Below, piece by piece: positions 46,433 through 60,700 of a stretch of 64,000 nucleotides of DNA (positions are counted from its first letter, which is position 1; each line of letters starts with the position of its first letter). The stretch is taken from contig NC_134676.1 of NCBI RefSeq assembly GCF_030463565.1, positions 27,839,228 to 27,903,227 of the forward strand, read 5' to 3'. Origin of the DNA: Pelecanus crispus (lineage: Eukaryota > Chordata > Aves > Pelecaniformes > Pelecanidae). The notes under the pieces were generated by a model. It saw only the letters and a list, made by a program, of their open reading frames with translations, was not told where the DNA came from and searched no databases. A program made the translations under genes and the position numbers.

Positions 46433-49400
46433 TGTTAAACTATTGAAAAAAAAAATTTTCTTTAGTGTTTATTTTACTCCTGCATTTAAAACACAGGAAA
46501 GTCTAAAAAGAAAGTGGTTATTAGGGCACATAAGGGATGCTATAATACCTTCTCTTTCTGAACAGTAAAATTAATGCATAAATAATTCTGCAGTTAAGCA
46601 ATGCAATTCCAAAACAGTCTCTAAGTATTCATCCTTTTGTCTGTGTTGAGCTACTCCAGGTTGGGAGAGCACCATACAAGCAAACTGGAGTATGACACAG
46701 TTTCCTGGTTTATCATGACCTTTTTGAACTGTTTCCTTCTCTGCCTTGTGGGCATATGTCTCAGATTATTAGCAATCTGTAGCGAGAGTAACCCACAGTA
46801 GAAATAACCTGCAGATATGCTAATGCAGTTACTAGGCTGACTATTGGCTTCCTTACTGCCCTTGTTCATTTGCATTATTTCTCCTCCTCCTGCCAGCCTG
46901 CAGAATGGGATTGCCTACCTCATGCATCTGCTTTCACCAGCCCTTCCATGTTTCCCAGTTTAGTAGAAGCATGCATATTTTTCTAGTGGTGTTGCGCTAC
47001 CACACAGTTACTACTCATTGCACCACAGTTCCCAGAACACTCTTGGAAGAGTTTTTTTTCCTCCATCTTCTAGATCACCTCTAGGGGATGCCTGTGGAAA
47101 AGGAATCCACAAATCAAGGAAAAAGCAATGATTTATGAGTGGTGACCTGGAAATACTTTTTTTTCTTTCCACCTCAAGATCCCTTAATCTGTTGAGGTCT
47201 TGCCAGAATTACAACATACTGTGCAATGTTTAAGTCAATCCGTGGAAAATCTACAAAGGAAAAAAGTGTATGTGGAGATGTAGTGATGGGTGGAGGAAGA
47301 GTTATTTGAAAGGAAGAACTGTATTCCTCAGAACAGTCTCATGAAATGTACACCAAGTTCAAGCTGTAGGCTTGCTCTGACCTGATGATAGTCAATAGAA
47401 GGCAGGTGGTGCTTTCACATGTGGAACTGCTGAAGTGAACAGGCAATAGAATTTGAGCTGTGATTTGGCCACTGCATTCTGCCTGTTTCAGTTTCAGAAG
47501 GTGTTGGTTTTGATTACCTCAGTTTTATTGACATTATGTAAACATCTTAGTGTAGATAAGGCCTGGGACAGCTGTAGGGGTGGATAAAGTCTGGCTGAGA
47601 TTATTGATAGCTCCTGAGGATCTTAGGATTTGCCCAAGCAGTAACGCCATTCTCAGCTGTGAATGGATGCCAAGAGTCAGCATCCAAGAAGTTATTTAAT
47701 GGCAACAATGAGATCCTGTCCCAGAGTGTCTTTTTAGATTTCAGTTTATATTTGTGAAAAACAAAACGGAAATGAATTCCGAGAGCTTCACAGAAGGTCT
47801 CTATGCCAAGTTTTTAGTTCAGTTGAACAGATAGGGGAGTGTTTCAGAGACAAAAGTCCAAGGGCACTGAGTGAGTCGGGCAGTTCATGTGGCAGCAGTC
47901 CTGGCTTATGACATTTAAATAGCACATGGCATTAGGCTTCAAAAGGCAGCATGACAAGTAGAAGGATTTATTGTGCTGGCATTGCCTCATTTGGCAAGGA
48001 CTAATATCTTGCCTATCGCAGTTTTATGCTAATAAATTAAAATGAATGCAGTTAAGCAACAGACATATGAATGTCTCTTAAAGCTAGATTGAATGGGATT
48101 TAAGTTAACATCTACAGCTGGAAATAATAGACGATATGGTGATCCAGCCACATTAACAGTTTACCTGATAGAGTCCAACAATATTTATGGCACATGATAT
48201 TGAATAACTTCTGTATGAGACCTGACTAAGCAGCTGAGAACAATTCAGTCTTTGTTCACATCCTCTACTACACAACTAGGGGCTGGGCCCATCCACTGAA
48301 ATAGTGATATCCAGGTTCAGACATAAAAAAACATTGCACAAAGAACACCCAGCAGGTAGGAGACCTGTGGAGCTCCTTGCCAAAGGATACTGGGATACAA
48401 GAGGTTTCTGTAAACTCCCAGGAAGACTGGGCAACACTTGCAAGAGAGATCCATTGAGGATTACTGAAGAGACAAACCATTACTGACTTGGGAATTTCAC
48501 TGAGCAGAATGTAGTGTAAGAGTGAAGAAGTAATTGGGGAAATACCATTTATGTTTGCCCATGACTTTTTCTTTTCTGTGCATCTGCTTATGGTCACTAT
48601 TGTGGCTGGTATCCAGGCCAGTGGGTCTTCCTTTGAATAGGGTAGTCATTTGTCCCAGTTCTCAGGTTCTTCTGAGATGTGGGTTACACTTGAGTTAGCC
48701 AGGTCGTCAGCTACTAATATGGCCAGGTGGCATTATGGATGTCATCTAGGTTCCTCCAGTGCTTTTCTGTTTCCTCCTGTGTGCCTGGCAGAGACGCAGT
48801 TCGCTGATGGAGAGGACTCCTGGAACAGCTCCGTGCTCTCCACAGAGAGCAACTGTGTCATGCATCAGCAGGACCTGCAGGCTCGGCTGGGAAAGCACAG
48901 CTGAATCCCGCAGCAGCAGACTGCAGTAAAGCTCACAATTCGAGGGAGGTGCTGGTGTTTCTTAACCTGCCTGTGCAGAGCTTCCTGCATCAGAAGTTAT
49001 GCGAGGAAGGATTGGGCAGGTCTGTCTACGCCACCTTGTGATATACCTTGCCGTTGGTTTGAGAACAGATGCTGTTAGTTGTGGCTTGGGAACAGGAAGA
49101 ATTAGAAAAGCTGAAGGGCAGAAGATATCTGTGCTAGCAACTGGGCATCTCTCAGCTCTCTAACGTGGAAGGGATGTGTCTTTCTGTTTTTGAGCACATA
49201 TGGTCTTTTCACAGTTTCAATGTCACCCCTCTAGCTCTAATAAATGCTGGTTTACCACAGTTCAAATGGTTTGCAAATTGGTTTTTTGGGAATTCCTGCC
49301 ATCATTGCCATTGAGGTGAAAGGGGACTGCTTTTGTCCTACTTAGGGATCATTTATTAAAAAGCACAGAGATTGGAACCATGTGTATAATTATTTTATCA

Positions 49401-49800
49401 GCAGGATTGTGATTTGTCTAGAAACAGAGCCCAGAGTCCACAAAGAAATGAGTTTAATGGAAAGGTATGCTGGTTGGCCAGGACTCCAGAAAATGATTTT
49501 GAAACTCCCTATGCTAACAAAGGATGTGAGGAGGACACTCATGCAGCTGTGCTGAGTCACATGCTTTCCACACAGCTGTCCTGTCTGTTCTCTTAGTGTT
49601 TATTCAGTGTGGCAGGACCCAGCCTTTTCTTCTCCCATCATCTCAGCCCACCTCCCACTGTCTTAATGATTAGGGAGAAAACACACTTTGTCAGATTCAA
49701 TGACACTATCAAAAAAAGCTAGCATTATGACCAAAAATAATTTTATTATTCCATCATTACATTTTGAGGAGGGAGTCCTATTTTTGTAAAATAACTATTT

Positions 49801-49840
49801 GTGATTGAATTATTTAATTTGTGATTGGATTGTTTAATTT
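49801..49840. repeat. 20-bp tandem duplication, diverged
   Basis: GTGATTGAATTATTTAATTT (49801-49820) is followed directly by a copy with two substitutions (49821-49840). Confidence 0.85.
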
Positions 49841-52800
49841 CTTTTTAAGTTTAATGAACAACGTAGTCATAATTACTATTCACATTTAGAAAAATATTTT
49901 TCTTCTACTTAGTTGAAACTTGTCAAACATTTAAACTCCAGATACATAACAGTCTCATATGATCTAGATGCTGACTATGAAAATGCTTAGTCAATGAGCA
50001 TTTAGAAGTGAAGTGAGGAGAGTTGTTAGGATTTGCAAGTTATTTGCTGCACATTCACAGCAGCCACTTTCACTGTTAAAGAGGGGAAGTGAAAGACTGT
50101 GAGAGGATGGGAAGGACAAAAAAGGGTGCTTCCCTCTGCCTTTGCTGCAGGGCCATGTAGGAACTTCGTTTGCGATATTGTCCCTACTTGTGCCAGGGCT
50201 TCCTTTGGAGGTGGCAGGGGAAAGTGAATCCACACAATACTGTACCCCAACAGCCCTACCCTGATCTCCTGAGCACAGCGCGGCAGTACAGGAGTCCACC
50301 ACAAGTGTGGGGCTATTGCTGCAAAGCACAGAATTAGGAAACCTTTCCTTTTCCCTCTTTCTGCCTAAAACTGTTCAATGTCTTTGGGGGATGCACAAGG
50401 TTGAAGCAGGACTTGGATTGTTAATCAGCCCCTAACACAAGGAGGAAGCGGTTAATTCCTTCAGGAGGGGTGAAATATTTTCTTGAGAGTTGTGCTTATT
50501 CCAGTTACACTGGATTGCACTAGTCCCAGGAAATTTTCAACCCTTTGGTGGCCAGGTGACTGCTCCTTGTAGTGAGATGCTTCACACCAAGCCACAGGCA
50601 TAACAACACTCAGTAAGAGCCAGTACTTCACCTACTTCCTGTGAGGGATAATCCTCTTTTTGTGCCGGCCAGTTGTTCCCAGTTACCAGGTGGTAGTGTA
50701 CTTGGCAGCAGCCAGGGTCTCTTACAGAGGCTTCAGGTCCTTGCTCCTGCCGAGGTCCTAGCTCAATGTCCGCTGTAAGCCCGAGCTTGGCTTCTGCAGG
50801 CACAGCTCCTCCTGGGACCCTCTTTCTGCTTAAGGCAGCTAAGCTCATGATTCTGGCTCTTGCTGGCTGAGGAACTGTTTTCCCATTTCTCTCCCTCCCT
50901 CGCAACTGAGCATTGCTCAGGCAGGGTGAAGTCAGAGATCTCTCGCCAGATTCCCCCACAGCTGGGGGAAGCTCCCTCAGGCTTGATCATGAACTCACAC
51001 CTTCAGCTTCCTTTGCTAAATCCAAGTAAATCCTTTTACACTATAGTTAATAATTTCACATTTAAACAATGTAGTCTTACCTCTGTATAGTCTTCTAGCA
51101 GTCAAGGAATTTCTTTTTGCAAAACAGTATAAAAGACTGACGTGCAAGAGCAACAGTACTTGCATTTTAATTGCATAAAAATTCTGCGTGGTTATTACAG
51201 GTAGTCAGTGTATTAGCTATCATCGCTGGGTTTGATGGCAAATTAACTAGGAGTGTGGGTGTGAGAATTAAGAAAGTCTAAATGTTCCACAAATGTTTGT
51301 CCTAGGCTTGCAAAGGTTAATTTCCCATATTTAATTCAACATATCACTTGATGACAACAGCTTCAACACTAGCCTTATTGCTGTGCATTTTCTACAAATT
51401 GAAGTGCGATGTTTTTCTGCCTATTTTTCTCAACTGCGGTACCAGCGATTTGAAACAAATAAAATGTTGGATTTTATTTTCCCCACTGTGTTTAGGTTTG
51501 TTTATGCTTTGGCAGAAGAGCTGGTTGATCTGGTTTTTCTAGGATGGAGTCATTACTGTATTACCTTTCCTGACCTGGTGAAAGATCACTTTTCTTTTTA
51601 TAGCATGTAGATCATAGCCTACACATGAAAATAATTGAAATATGATTAAATTACCTCTACTTGTAGAGATAAATTACATTTAAAATATGTAATTAAATAC
51701 TCAGTACAGGCCACATGAGACTACAGTCAACTATTGTATGAAGATTTGAAGAATTTATGAAAAGTAGTTCAGGGTGAAGACCTGTTCCAAAGAGCTAAAA
51801 CTCCTGGTATCTGGCTTCCAGCTCCCCGCACAGAGGAGTTGTTCCTGCCAGCCTCCTGCTCAGGGCAGAGCAGCAAGAGGCAGCCCCAAGCAAGCTTCGA
51901 CATGAGCACTGGTAACCTCTGGGTGAACTGCAGGTGGAGGCTGTCCCTGATGGAAAAAAACAGATTCCTTTGGCCTTATTGAGAGTTATCTACATCCTCT
52001 TGTGGAATAGAGGTCAAGATGATTTGTGTGAGTGGAGCAGGGGGACATGTCCTGCTGTCTCTGCTCTGTAAGAGTCTGACACCAGAGAAAACAGCTTGAC
52101 TGCCAAAAAAACCAGCAGCAAAACCACCTGTGCTTTGGAGTGCGATTCCTGCAGGAAGGGCTCAGGTAGAAACTGCTGAGGGGAAGGGTGCAGACTACCT
52201 CATGCCTAAGAGACATCAGGTGTCTAATCCAGAAAATCCTGTTTCTGCTTTGCCACTGGATGTGGCAAAACAAAGTTTTTGCTTGCTCTCAACCTTCTTC
52301 TCCCCAAAAGAAAATCTACAGAGAAAGAGAAGGAAGAAGAGCAGCACTCTTTTTTACCCATTACCTTAAGGATTGTGAAGATCTAGGATCAATGTGTAAA
52401 AGGGATTTCAGCTCATGTATCTCCTTATCCTAAGACAAATCTCCTGCCCCCAAGTTAAAAGATACTGTAGTGCTTGGATATTTTCATTTTCTCCTAGGGA
52501 AACTACTCCACTTTGCTTAAAGTACTTGGGTGTTCATTGGCACACCAGCATTTCACATTCTATTTATTAACAGTGACGTGGCAGGATGTGACCTAACACC
52601 ACAAAATCTTAAAAAATGTGAACTAAAAGCACAAAGGGACAATCTGTGCACTGCTTTCCACATTCTCAGTGCCTACAACAATGAAGTGAGTAATTAATAT
52701 GCAGCACTTCACAAAATTTTCAGGTTCATCCCCAAGAGCAATGAATTCCCCTATTTCATCACTGACTTTGTAACACAATGGCAAACATGACATCCCCACA

Positions 52801-53794
52801 CAGGACCAGTCTTTTTTAGAGTGCTTGGTTGTGGAGCTGTAAAATAATGCATGCATTTCATTTGAGCTTGATAGTTTATAGCTTTTTAACTAGTATGTAT
52901 TTTCCCTTTTTTTAAGCCTCTCTGGTTAGTTCACAAAACACTGCCACATACCAGGCAATTGGGAAAAAATCACATCTGTTGAAAATTAGACAGTGGTAAT
53001 GGTGTGTCTATAGTCAAGAATTAAAAACAAGATTTTGACAGTCCCCACCCAGGTTGATATTACTTTACAAGTAATAAGCATCAGCTTTTCATTTATTGTC
53101 TGTAGCTTGAGCCATTAGAATATACACAAGTTACATTTTCAAAGGATTTTTATTTCTTCTGGGGAAGTTGGTATTTTTTTATTTTAAACAAAAGCTGGAT
53201 TCTCATGTAACTAAGTACAGCATTAAACCTTTAAGAAAAAAGCAGTAATTATTATAATCCTCATAATAAAGCCTCTTGGATGGTAATTATCAGCTCTTCA
53301 GGGCAAGGATTGCGTAGTGGCTTACTCAGTATGTGCACGGATTTTTCTTGAGTTTTCTAGGTGCTATCAAAATATACATTCACCTCACTTACAAGGAAAA
53401 AACCCAGCCTGAAGTGAAGAAATGAGTAGGTAGCCTGGAGTGATGCCAGTGTGTCTTGATGCCAACACTGAGCTGCTGGCACAAGAGCTCACTGTGCATG
53501 GAATGCAACTGGGTTATGTGTTATTGCATGTACCTTTCTCATTTGTGTTTTCTGTTCCCCACCCATGTGTAAGTATTCCTGTTACAGTAAAATGAGTCAG
53601 ATGATACTATGCTGTATCTTCCTTTCTGCAGGATACAGGATCCCTTCCCCACTGGACAGTGCTAAAAGAAAGGACTTGAGGTCTCAGTTCACCAATTAGG
53701 CCTGTGCCTTCTGATGATTTTCAGATGCCTGTCTGCATCTTTTGATGATTTTCAGCAGTCAAATGCAACTAAACAATATATACTAAAAGATGAG

Positions 53795-55774
53795 CTGGTG
53801 GGGAAGAAGACGAGCCTGGCTGAACAGAGAGCTTTGGCTGGAACTCAGGGAAAAAAAGAGAGTTTATGACTTTTGGAAGAAAGGGCAGGCAACTCAGGAG
53901 GACTACAAAGATGCCATGAGGTTATGCAGGGAGAAAATAAGAAGTGCCAAAGCCCAACTAGAACTTAATTTGTCTACTGCAGTAAAAGACAATAAAAAAT
54001 ATTTCTATAAATACTTTCACACCAAAAGGTGGGCTAAGGAGAATCTCCATCCTTTATTGGATGCAAGGGGAAACATAGTGACAAAGGATGAGGAAAATGC
54101 TGAGGTACTTAATGCCTTCTTTGCCTCAGTCTTTAATAGTAAGACCAGTTGTTGTCAGGGCACCCAGCCCCCTGAGCTGGAAGACAGGGATGGGGAGCAG
54201 GATGAAGCCCCCATAATCCAAGGGGACATGGTTAGTGACCTGCTACACCACTTAAGACACACAAAAGCCCATGGGGCTGGATGGGATCCACCCAAGCATA
54301 CTGAGGGAGCTGGCAGAAGTGCTCACCAAGCTACTTTTTCGTCATTTATCAGCAATTCTGGCTAATGGGGGAGGTCGCAGTTGAATGGAGGTTGGCAAAT
54401 GTGATACCCATCTACAAGAAGGGCCAGAAGGAGCATCCGGGGAACTACAGGCCTGTCAGTCTAGCCTCAGTGCCAGGGAAAGTTATGGAGCAGATCATCT
54501 TGAGTGCCATCTTGTGGCATGTACAGGGCAACCAGACGATCAGGTCCAGCCAGCATGGGTTTATGAAAGGCAGGTCCTGCTTGACTAACCTGTCAAGCAA
54601 GGTGACCTGCTTAGCGGATGAGGAAAAGGCTGTGGATGTTGTTTACCTGGACTTTGGTAAAGCCTTTGACACCATTTCCCACAGCATTCTCCTGGAGAAA
54701 CTGGCTGCTTGTGGCTTGGATAGGCGTACCCTTCGCTGGGTAAAAAACTGGCTGGATGGCCAGGCTCAAAGAGTTGTGTGAATGGAGTTAAATCCAGTTG
54801 GCAGCCAGTCACAAGTGGTGTTCCCCAGGGCTCAGTATTGGGGCCAGTTCTGTTTAATATCTTTATCAAAGTTCTGGACGAGGGGTTGAGTGCAGCCTCA
54901 GTACGTTTGCGGATGACACCAAGTTGGGCAGGAGTGTTGATCTGCTGGAGGGTAGGAAGGCTCTACAGAGGGATCCGGACAGGCTGGACTGATGGGCCGA
55001 GGCCAACTGTATGAGGTTCAACAAGGCTGAGTGCTGGGTCCCACACTTCAGTCACAACAACCCCATGTGACACTACAGGCTTGGGGAAGAGTGGCTGGAA
55101 AGCTGCCCAGTGGAAAAGGACCTGGGGATGTTGGTTGAGAGCCAGCAGTGTGCCCAGGTGGCCAAGAAGGCCAACAGCATCCTGGCTTGTGTCAGGAATA
55201 GTGTGGCCAGCAGGAGCAGGGAGGTGATTGTCCCCCTGTGCTCGGCGCTGGTGAGGCCACACCTGGAATACTGTGTCCAGTTTTGGGCCCCTCACTACAA
55301 GAAAGACATTGAGGTGCTGGAGCGTGTTCAGAGAAGGGCAACAAAGCTGGTGAAGGGTCTGGAGCACAGGCCTTATGAGGAGCGGCTGAGGGAACTGGGA
55401 TTGTTTAGCCTGGAGAAGAGGAGGCTGAGGGGAGACCTTATCGCTCTCTACAACTACCTGAAAGGAGGTTGTAGTGAGGTGGGTGTTGGTCTCTTCTCGC
55501 AACTAACAAGCAATAGGACGAGAGGAAATAGGCTCAAGCTGTGCCAGGGGAGGTTTAGATTGGATATTAGGAGAAATTTCTTCATGGAAAGGGTGGTCAA
55601 GCACTGGAACAAGCTGCCCAGGAAAGTGGTTGAGTCACCATCCCTGGAGGTATTTGAAAGACATGTAGATGTGGTGCTTAGGGACATGGTTCAGTGGTGG
55701 ACTTGGCGGTATTAGGTTAACAGTTGGACTCGATGACCTTAAGGGTCTTTTCCAACCTAAATGATTCTGTGATA
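53795..55774 (+). mobile_element. CR1 LINE, 2 kb copy with decayed reverse-transcriptase ORF2
   Basis: This is the longest CR1 in the window. It begins inside ORF2, downstream of the endonuclease (53.8 kb, REKKRVYDFWKKGQAT block), and runs to the 3'UTR and a degraded ATTCTGTGA end at 55774. Reverse-transcriptase landmarks appear in order: RLANVIPIYKKG and NYRPVSL (about 54390-54470), VYLDFGKAFDT (54640-54672), [11 protein letters not shown] (54815-54850), a region near 54905 that would hold the ADD motif, and the C-terminal segment 55110-55715. At least three frame disruptions (near 54270-54340, 54777 and 54890-54910) break the coding sequence, so it cannot make a functional enzyme. Differences from the 13.7 and 19.1 kb copies indicate a related but distinct subfamily. 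The precise 5' boundary is approximate. Confidence 0.93.
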
Positions 55775-57279
55775 GGCAGTTCTTTTATTTATATTTGTAA
55801 ATTCTTAGATTTAAAAGAACAATCTTTTGTAGTTAGTGTTATTCCTCAGAATGGTTTATTATCTCTCTGTTTTTGTCATAATGAATGTAAGGTTCCAATA
55901 GATGTTAATGGATAGTTTCCATCATCTGCATTTCCTGCAGTCCATATATTCTAAATTCATCATAACTATGTTTGAAATAGGGATTGAGAACCTGGCTAAT
56001 GGGAGTCTTTCTTCTAACTTTCAAGGGATGAAAATATCACACTTGATCCTTTATTGGGGTTGGCCTTTATGGAACTGAGGCTTATGGATTAAATGGCATA
56101 TGTTGTAGCTATTAATTGCTTTCAAAGGGCTTGAAAAGGATATTTTATTGTGCTTATATTGGAAGACAGTTTTGTCAAAGTGCTTCACAAAATAATAATA
56201 CAAACTTTCAGATAATTCAGAAAAACCTTGCATTACTAAATTCTGATATACGACATGATAAAAATTGTGATGAAATATTTTGGGGGATTAAATGAATCTT
56301 ATTTCATCATGTGCTTTACTAGAGTGATCAGTTATGGCTAGAACTGTTTTTAAAAAAAAAACAGGACAGACTTTTGAATTTGGCTGGGAAACTTAAGCCT
56401 GAATGTGGTACTTACAGAACAAGAAAAGGAAAAGTATGAACAGTAGCTCCAGTTTATGCATCCAGACCCTGAACAGCCTGTTGTCCTCCAGAAGTTCAAA
56501 GGGACAGATCTCTTTCAGCATATGTTTTTTAATGCAGTTCATTTAATGCTTGTGAAATGTTAAATCCAAATATAGAGTTTAAGATATTTTAATTAGTCAT
56601 TTAAGATACACTACAAGTTTTCCCACCATTTTTTCCCACCACTATTTTTAAGCCTGTAGTATGTTCAGTCTGATTAGTGTCGTGGCCACAGGAAGTAGCA
56701 GTACTCTAAGAAGAAGGTACAATACAGTTACAGTGGTAAAAGTGTCTTAGTTCCAGTAATACTATTCACAGTTGCTACAACAAGTAGAACGGCAAGACTG
56801 AGAAATTAAATAACTAGTTTTTGCTGGTAGACAAGTGTCAAGAGAGATCAGCATAGTTTGGTTCATCTGTCCAATCACTGACAATACACATGAAGGCCAT
56901 TACAAACTACTGAAGGCCATTACAAACTACTGTCTATCAGCTTTCTTTTAAGGTGAATTAAGAAAGTCTGTGGAACTGATGGTTAATATGGGTCTGGATC
57001 CTACTACAGCTGGATTTCCCACACTGATGCTTGTACATAAGAAACTTGGTTAGGCTACAGAGCTGCTTATCAAAAGGGCTGTCTATACTGAGCCAGTTCT
57101 TCCCACACTGAGCTTCCAAGATCAGATTAGCATCATCTCCAGAGAGGAATGCAGAGGAACAAAAGCTGATTATCAGTCAGCTATGTCATGCTGTTGCAAA
57201 AAAAAAAAAAAAAAAGACAAGCACCATACTAGGTGTAGCAAGAAGAGCACAAACTGGAAAATGAACCACATCAGTGTAT
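55775..57279. other. Intergenic with short simple repeats
   Basis: AT-rich sequence without a supported gene. It includes a perfect 20-bp tandem duplication at 56891-56930 and an 18-A homopolymer at 57198-57215. Confidence 0.5.
56891..56930. repeat. Perfect 20-bp tandem duplication
   Basis: The unit TGAAGGCCATTACAAACTAC occurs twice without mismatch (56891-56910 and 56911-56930). It looks like a recent replication-slippage product. Confidence 0.93.
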
Positions 57280-57700
57280 TCAGCATCAACAAAACCTCAG
57301 CTGGAGTATGGTGCTAGCACTGCTTTTCAGGAAAGATACAGACAGAACAGAGAGGCCAGAGAAGGAGAGTGCAAGATCTAGAGAACAATTTGCTAAAGAC
57401 AGTTTGACAGGATGGGAATTGTTTAATCTAGAAATGAGAAGACAAATAGAAATCTTTAAATATACAAAGGATAGTGGGGGTGGGGGGAGGGGGCGGTTTG
57501 GTGTGTGTGAAAGGAAACCAAAAAGAAAGGGAAATAAACAGGCCAGCATCAGATGGGAAGGAACATTGTGGAGTCTCCATCACTGAAGGTTTCTGCAAAC
57601 AGGTTAGACAAGCATCGGTGAGGAGTGATGCAGGGATAGCTGATTCTGTCTTGTGGCAAGCTGATAGACAAATGCTTTCCTGAAGAGCTTTCCTTCTGTC
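57280..57700 (+). mobile_element. Ancient CR1 fragment, plus strand
   Basis: A decayed CR1 ORF2 C-terminal region. The open stretch around 57350-57480 reads GWELFNLEMRRQIEIFKYTKD, the counterpart of the [23 protein letters not shown] block of the younger copies. A G-rich simple tract (57475-57495) and a 'gagtctccatcactgaaggttt' block follow. The 3' end is not recognisable. Confidence 0.55.
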
Positions 57701-60700
57701 CTGTTTTTAGGGACTCTAGCACATGAACATTACTGTTCGTCTACACTCCATAATTGCTGAGATGGGCATATTGCCATGAGATGCCAGGATAGTTTGAGCT
57801 CTATCTGTCTCCTTTGTTCCTCTGTGCTTCTTGTTGCCATACAGACTACAGAAGTGGAATAGATGAACCTTGGCTATAGCAGGACTGAGTAACTCCGGAC
57901 CCTGCTCAAAGCACATATCTAGCTATGGATCCATTTATTGTTTTGTAGGCAATTAGACATTTCTAAAACAGCTGGGCTCAGAACAAGGAATCAACGTGTA
58001 TAGAAGTGGGGTGACCAAGCAGTTATTAGAGGAAAAGGTTTTCATGGCTATTAACTTTATTGTGTTACCATACATCTGATTGATATCTTTTCTGACTCAT
58101 TAGGACAACTGTCGTTACACAATAGTCTGAGTAAGCCACTTATTTTGTATGTGTCCTGGGTAACAACACTATTAGAACAGATCAGTTCATTGATATTTGG
58201 CTAGATGATAAAATAAGGACAGAACTGTGGATGCGGACTTGCTCCTACAGCATTTGAAGGCAGGAGGGCTTCTTAAGAAATTGATCTCCTGTGTACCTCC
58301 TGAGTGCATGATGAAAAAGAAGAGAGAGAACAGGATTCCCCATAACCAGTCTATGGTGGCAGTTGAAGGGAGGCTCCTCTTTTGGACAGGAGCCCTAAGG
58401 GCCATCCTCTTCAGTTTAGGCATCTTGGTTGCTTCCAGAGACTTCAGTGGGAATGGGCTAAGTAATTAAACCTCTCCCATCAGCAGAGGCACGCTTGCTT
58501 TTTTTCCTTTCACCCTGAATATGGAGGGACTTTGAGAGGTGTGCAGAGCACTAAGCTGGGCTCCGACCTGGGGAGAGGCCTCCCAGAGTCTCTGCATTTA
58601 AGTAGGAGGAGAATCTATTTGTGGTACCAACTGAGAAACCTGTGAGAGCTGCACTTGAGCACATGGTTAAAAGCAGAGCAGACTTGGAGCCGGTAAAAGG
58701 CTCTGCAGTTCTGCCCAAGACTGGGGAAGAGAAGGGAAAATCCCTTGAATGCAATAGTGAAAGCTAGTGAAAGGGTGGAAATCTCATGGTTATTAATGAT
58801 TACCATATCCTCTATTTAGATCAAAAGATAAATTTATTTTATGAACCAGTTGAGAGTGTGTCTTTACTACCAACTTTTCCCAGGCCTGCTTATTTGTGAA
58901 GTCATAATACAGTGACAAGACACACAGCAAGAATAACGTGGAAGGAAGTAATCTGCAAAACAGCTTAGCGTTTGGATGGTTATGAAGTCATGCTTTCTAC
59001 CTGGCAGTGGATTTTACGATAGCTATTACAGAGTGAGCGTTTCCGACACACTTGGCAATGCTGGTCTGGGTTGTGCTGAATCTTACTGAAATTGCAGGGT
59101 GTAACAACTTGCCTTTAAGTAAAGAAACAGTTATACTTGATAGAACTGGCTGCTACACCCTACACAAAAGCCCATGATACCAAAACCAAGATATGTGCAA
59201 AACACGTCAGTGGTGACTCCAACAGAAACGCAGCAACAAAGCCTAGAAAGCTTTTCTAGATTGAACACTGACTGCACAACAAGAGGAACTGTGAGCGGAG
59301 AAAGAGAGCCCTGCTACACTCTAGCTAATACCTTCAATCTTTGTGCAATTACATTTTTTAGTGCAATGAACAGAATTGCCACAGCAAACATCCAACTTCA
59401 TCATTTGTACCTTTGCAGATGAACTGCTCACGACACTCAGTAGGGTCTTCGAATAAGTAGCAAATGTAATATATGCTGAAAGTTGGTTATAAAACCAGGG
59501 CTGTGATAACAAGCCGCACTGCTCATAGCACAAATCAAGTTGTCCTACTATGCTCCAGTCAAAACATGTTACAATTACAGTAGGTTCTTGTCCAATACAA
59601 CAAGTAAGAGTAAAAAACCCTCTCAGCAAACTCTTAGATGAAGGACAGCAATGCTATTTGTCCCTACTATTGTCCCAAAGCTTTTGTTTGACGAGTTTAA
59701 GGAGCTACCACCACCTGCAAGGACCCTCACACATGATATTTCAACTTTGCTTATAAAAGTGAGCTCCAGATGTTTTTCCATGTGACATTTGTTCCCCCCA
59801 GTGAACTGTATTGGAAGGTCATCCTTAAAAATTTCTTCCTTTTGTTGCGTGTAGTCTCATTGCTGCAGAATGAAACTTGCAGTTTGCTAGAGAAGCCCTG
59901 GTTTTAGTCTGTGGGGCTGGATGTCTTTATCAGTATCATTCTAAAAAGTGATCGACTCTGGTTATGGCTCATAAAACATCTGGTTTCTGTATTTGAGAAA
60001 GAAATACAGGAAATGCCTGCTTGATAGTGCTGCTGTCACAGTTACAGCAATGGATTAAAAGAAAATTCTGATAAGTAACTAATATATACACATATACTCG
60101 GGGCTTTCAGGGTGGGTTCCCATCTTGCATATGCTCCAGAGTGGCTCTGTCTTGGGCATCAGCAGCATTTGATAAGATTGCTCTGTAACCCCACGTGCCC
60201 GCACGTCCCAGGCCAGCAGAGAGGCTGTGCCAGTTCACTAGCCACCCCTAGCTCCATAGCCCCACCCTCCTCATGTAGTTCCTTCCTCCTCCTCCCCCAT
60301 TGTAAGGTCTGATGCAGGTTGTTCATGTTGGAAGAGGAGTAAACCTGAGCTGTTTCTACATTGCTCAAGCAGGAGGATGGGGTGCTGAAGGAAAGCTGGA
60401 GACAGCTAGGCTTTTTTCTGTGGCACCATGACCAAGAGAGGTTATTCCTCAGTTGAAGGCAAGTCCTAAATTAGCCTATCCAAGGTCACTCACATGGGCA
60501 AAACTGCATGATTTTAGGCAGGAGAAACTCATTTGCTGTCTCATTAAGCGTAGTCCTGTTTCTTCTCACCAGAGGTGGATAAATCTTAATGAAGTCTTGT
60601 AAAACTCAAGAGCTGTGCCTGGTTTGTGGCACAGGCAATGCTGGCAGCTGCCTATTAATGGGGGGCAGCAAAAATCCTTGCCCTGCGTATGCTAGACAAA

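Larger units (their letters stand above)
40998..53794. other. Large intergenic region, no gene recognised
   Basis: This 12.8 kb lies between F2RL1 and the expected F2R side. I found no exon-like block with domain content on either strand. It holds a TA/TG microsatellite (41569-41608), a possible ancient CR1 tail (45120-45480), a G-rich homopolymer (46408-46432) and a 20-bp tandem duplication (49801-49840). Regulatory elements may be present but cannot be recognised from one sequence. Confidence 0.5.

Noticed and set aside
53790-55715. Treating the reverse-transcriptase-like frames as a host gene or a domesticated retroelement
   Set aside because: The motifs are ordinary CR1 ORF2 with several frame disruptions and a normal CR1 3' end.
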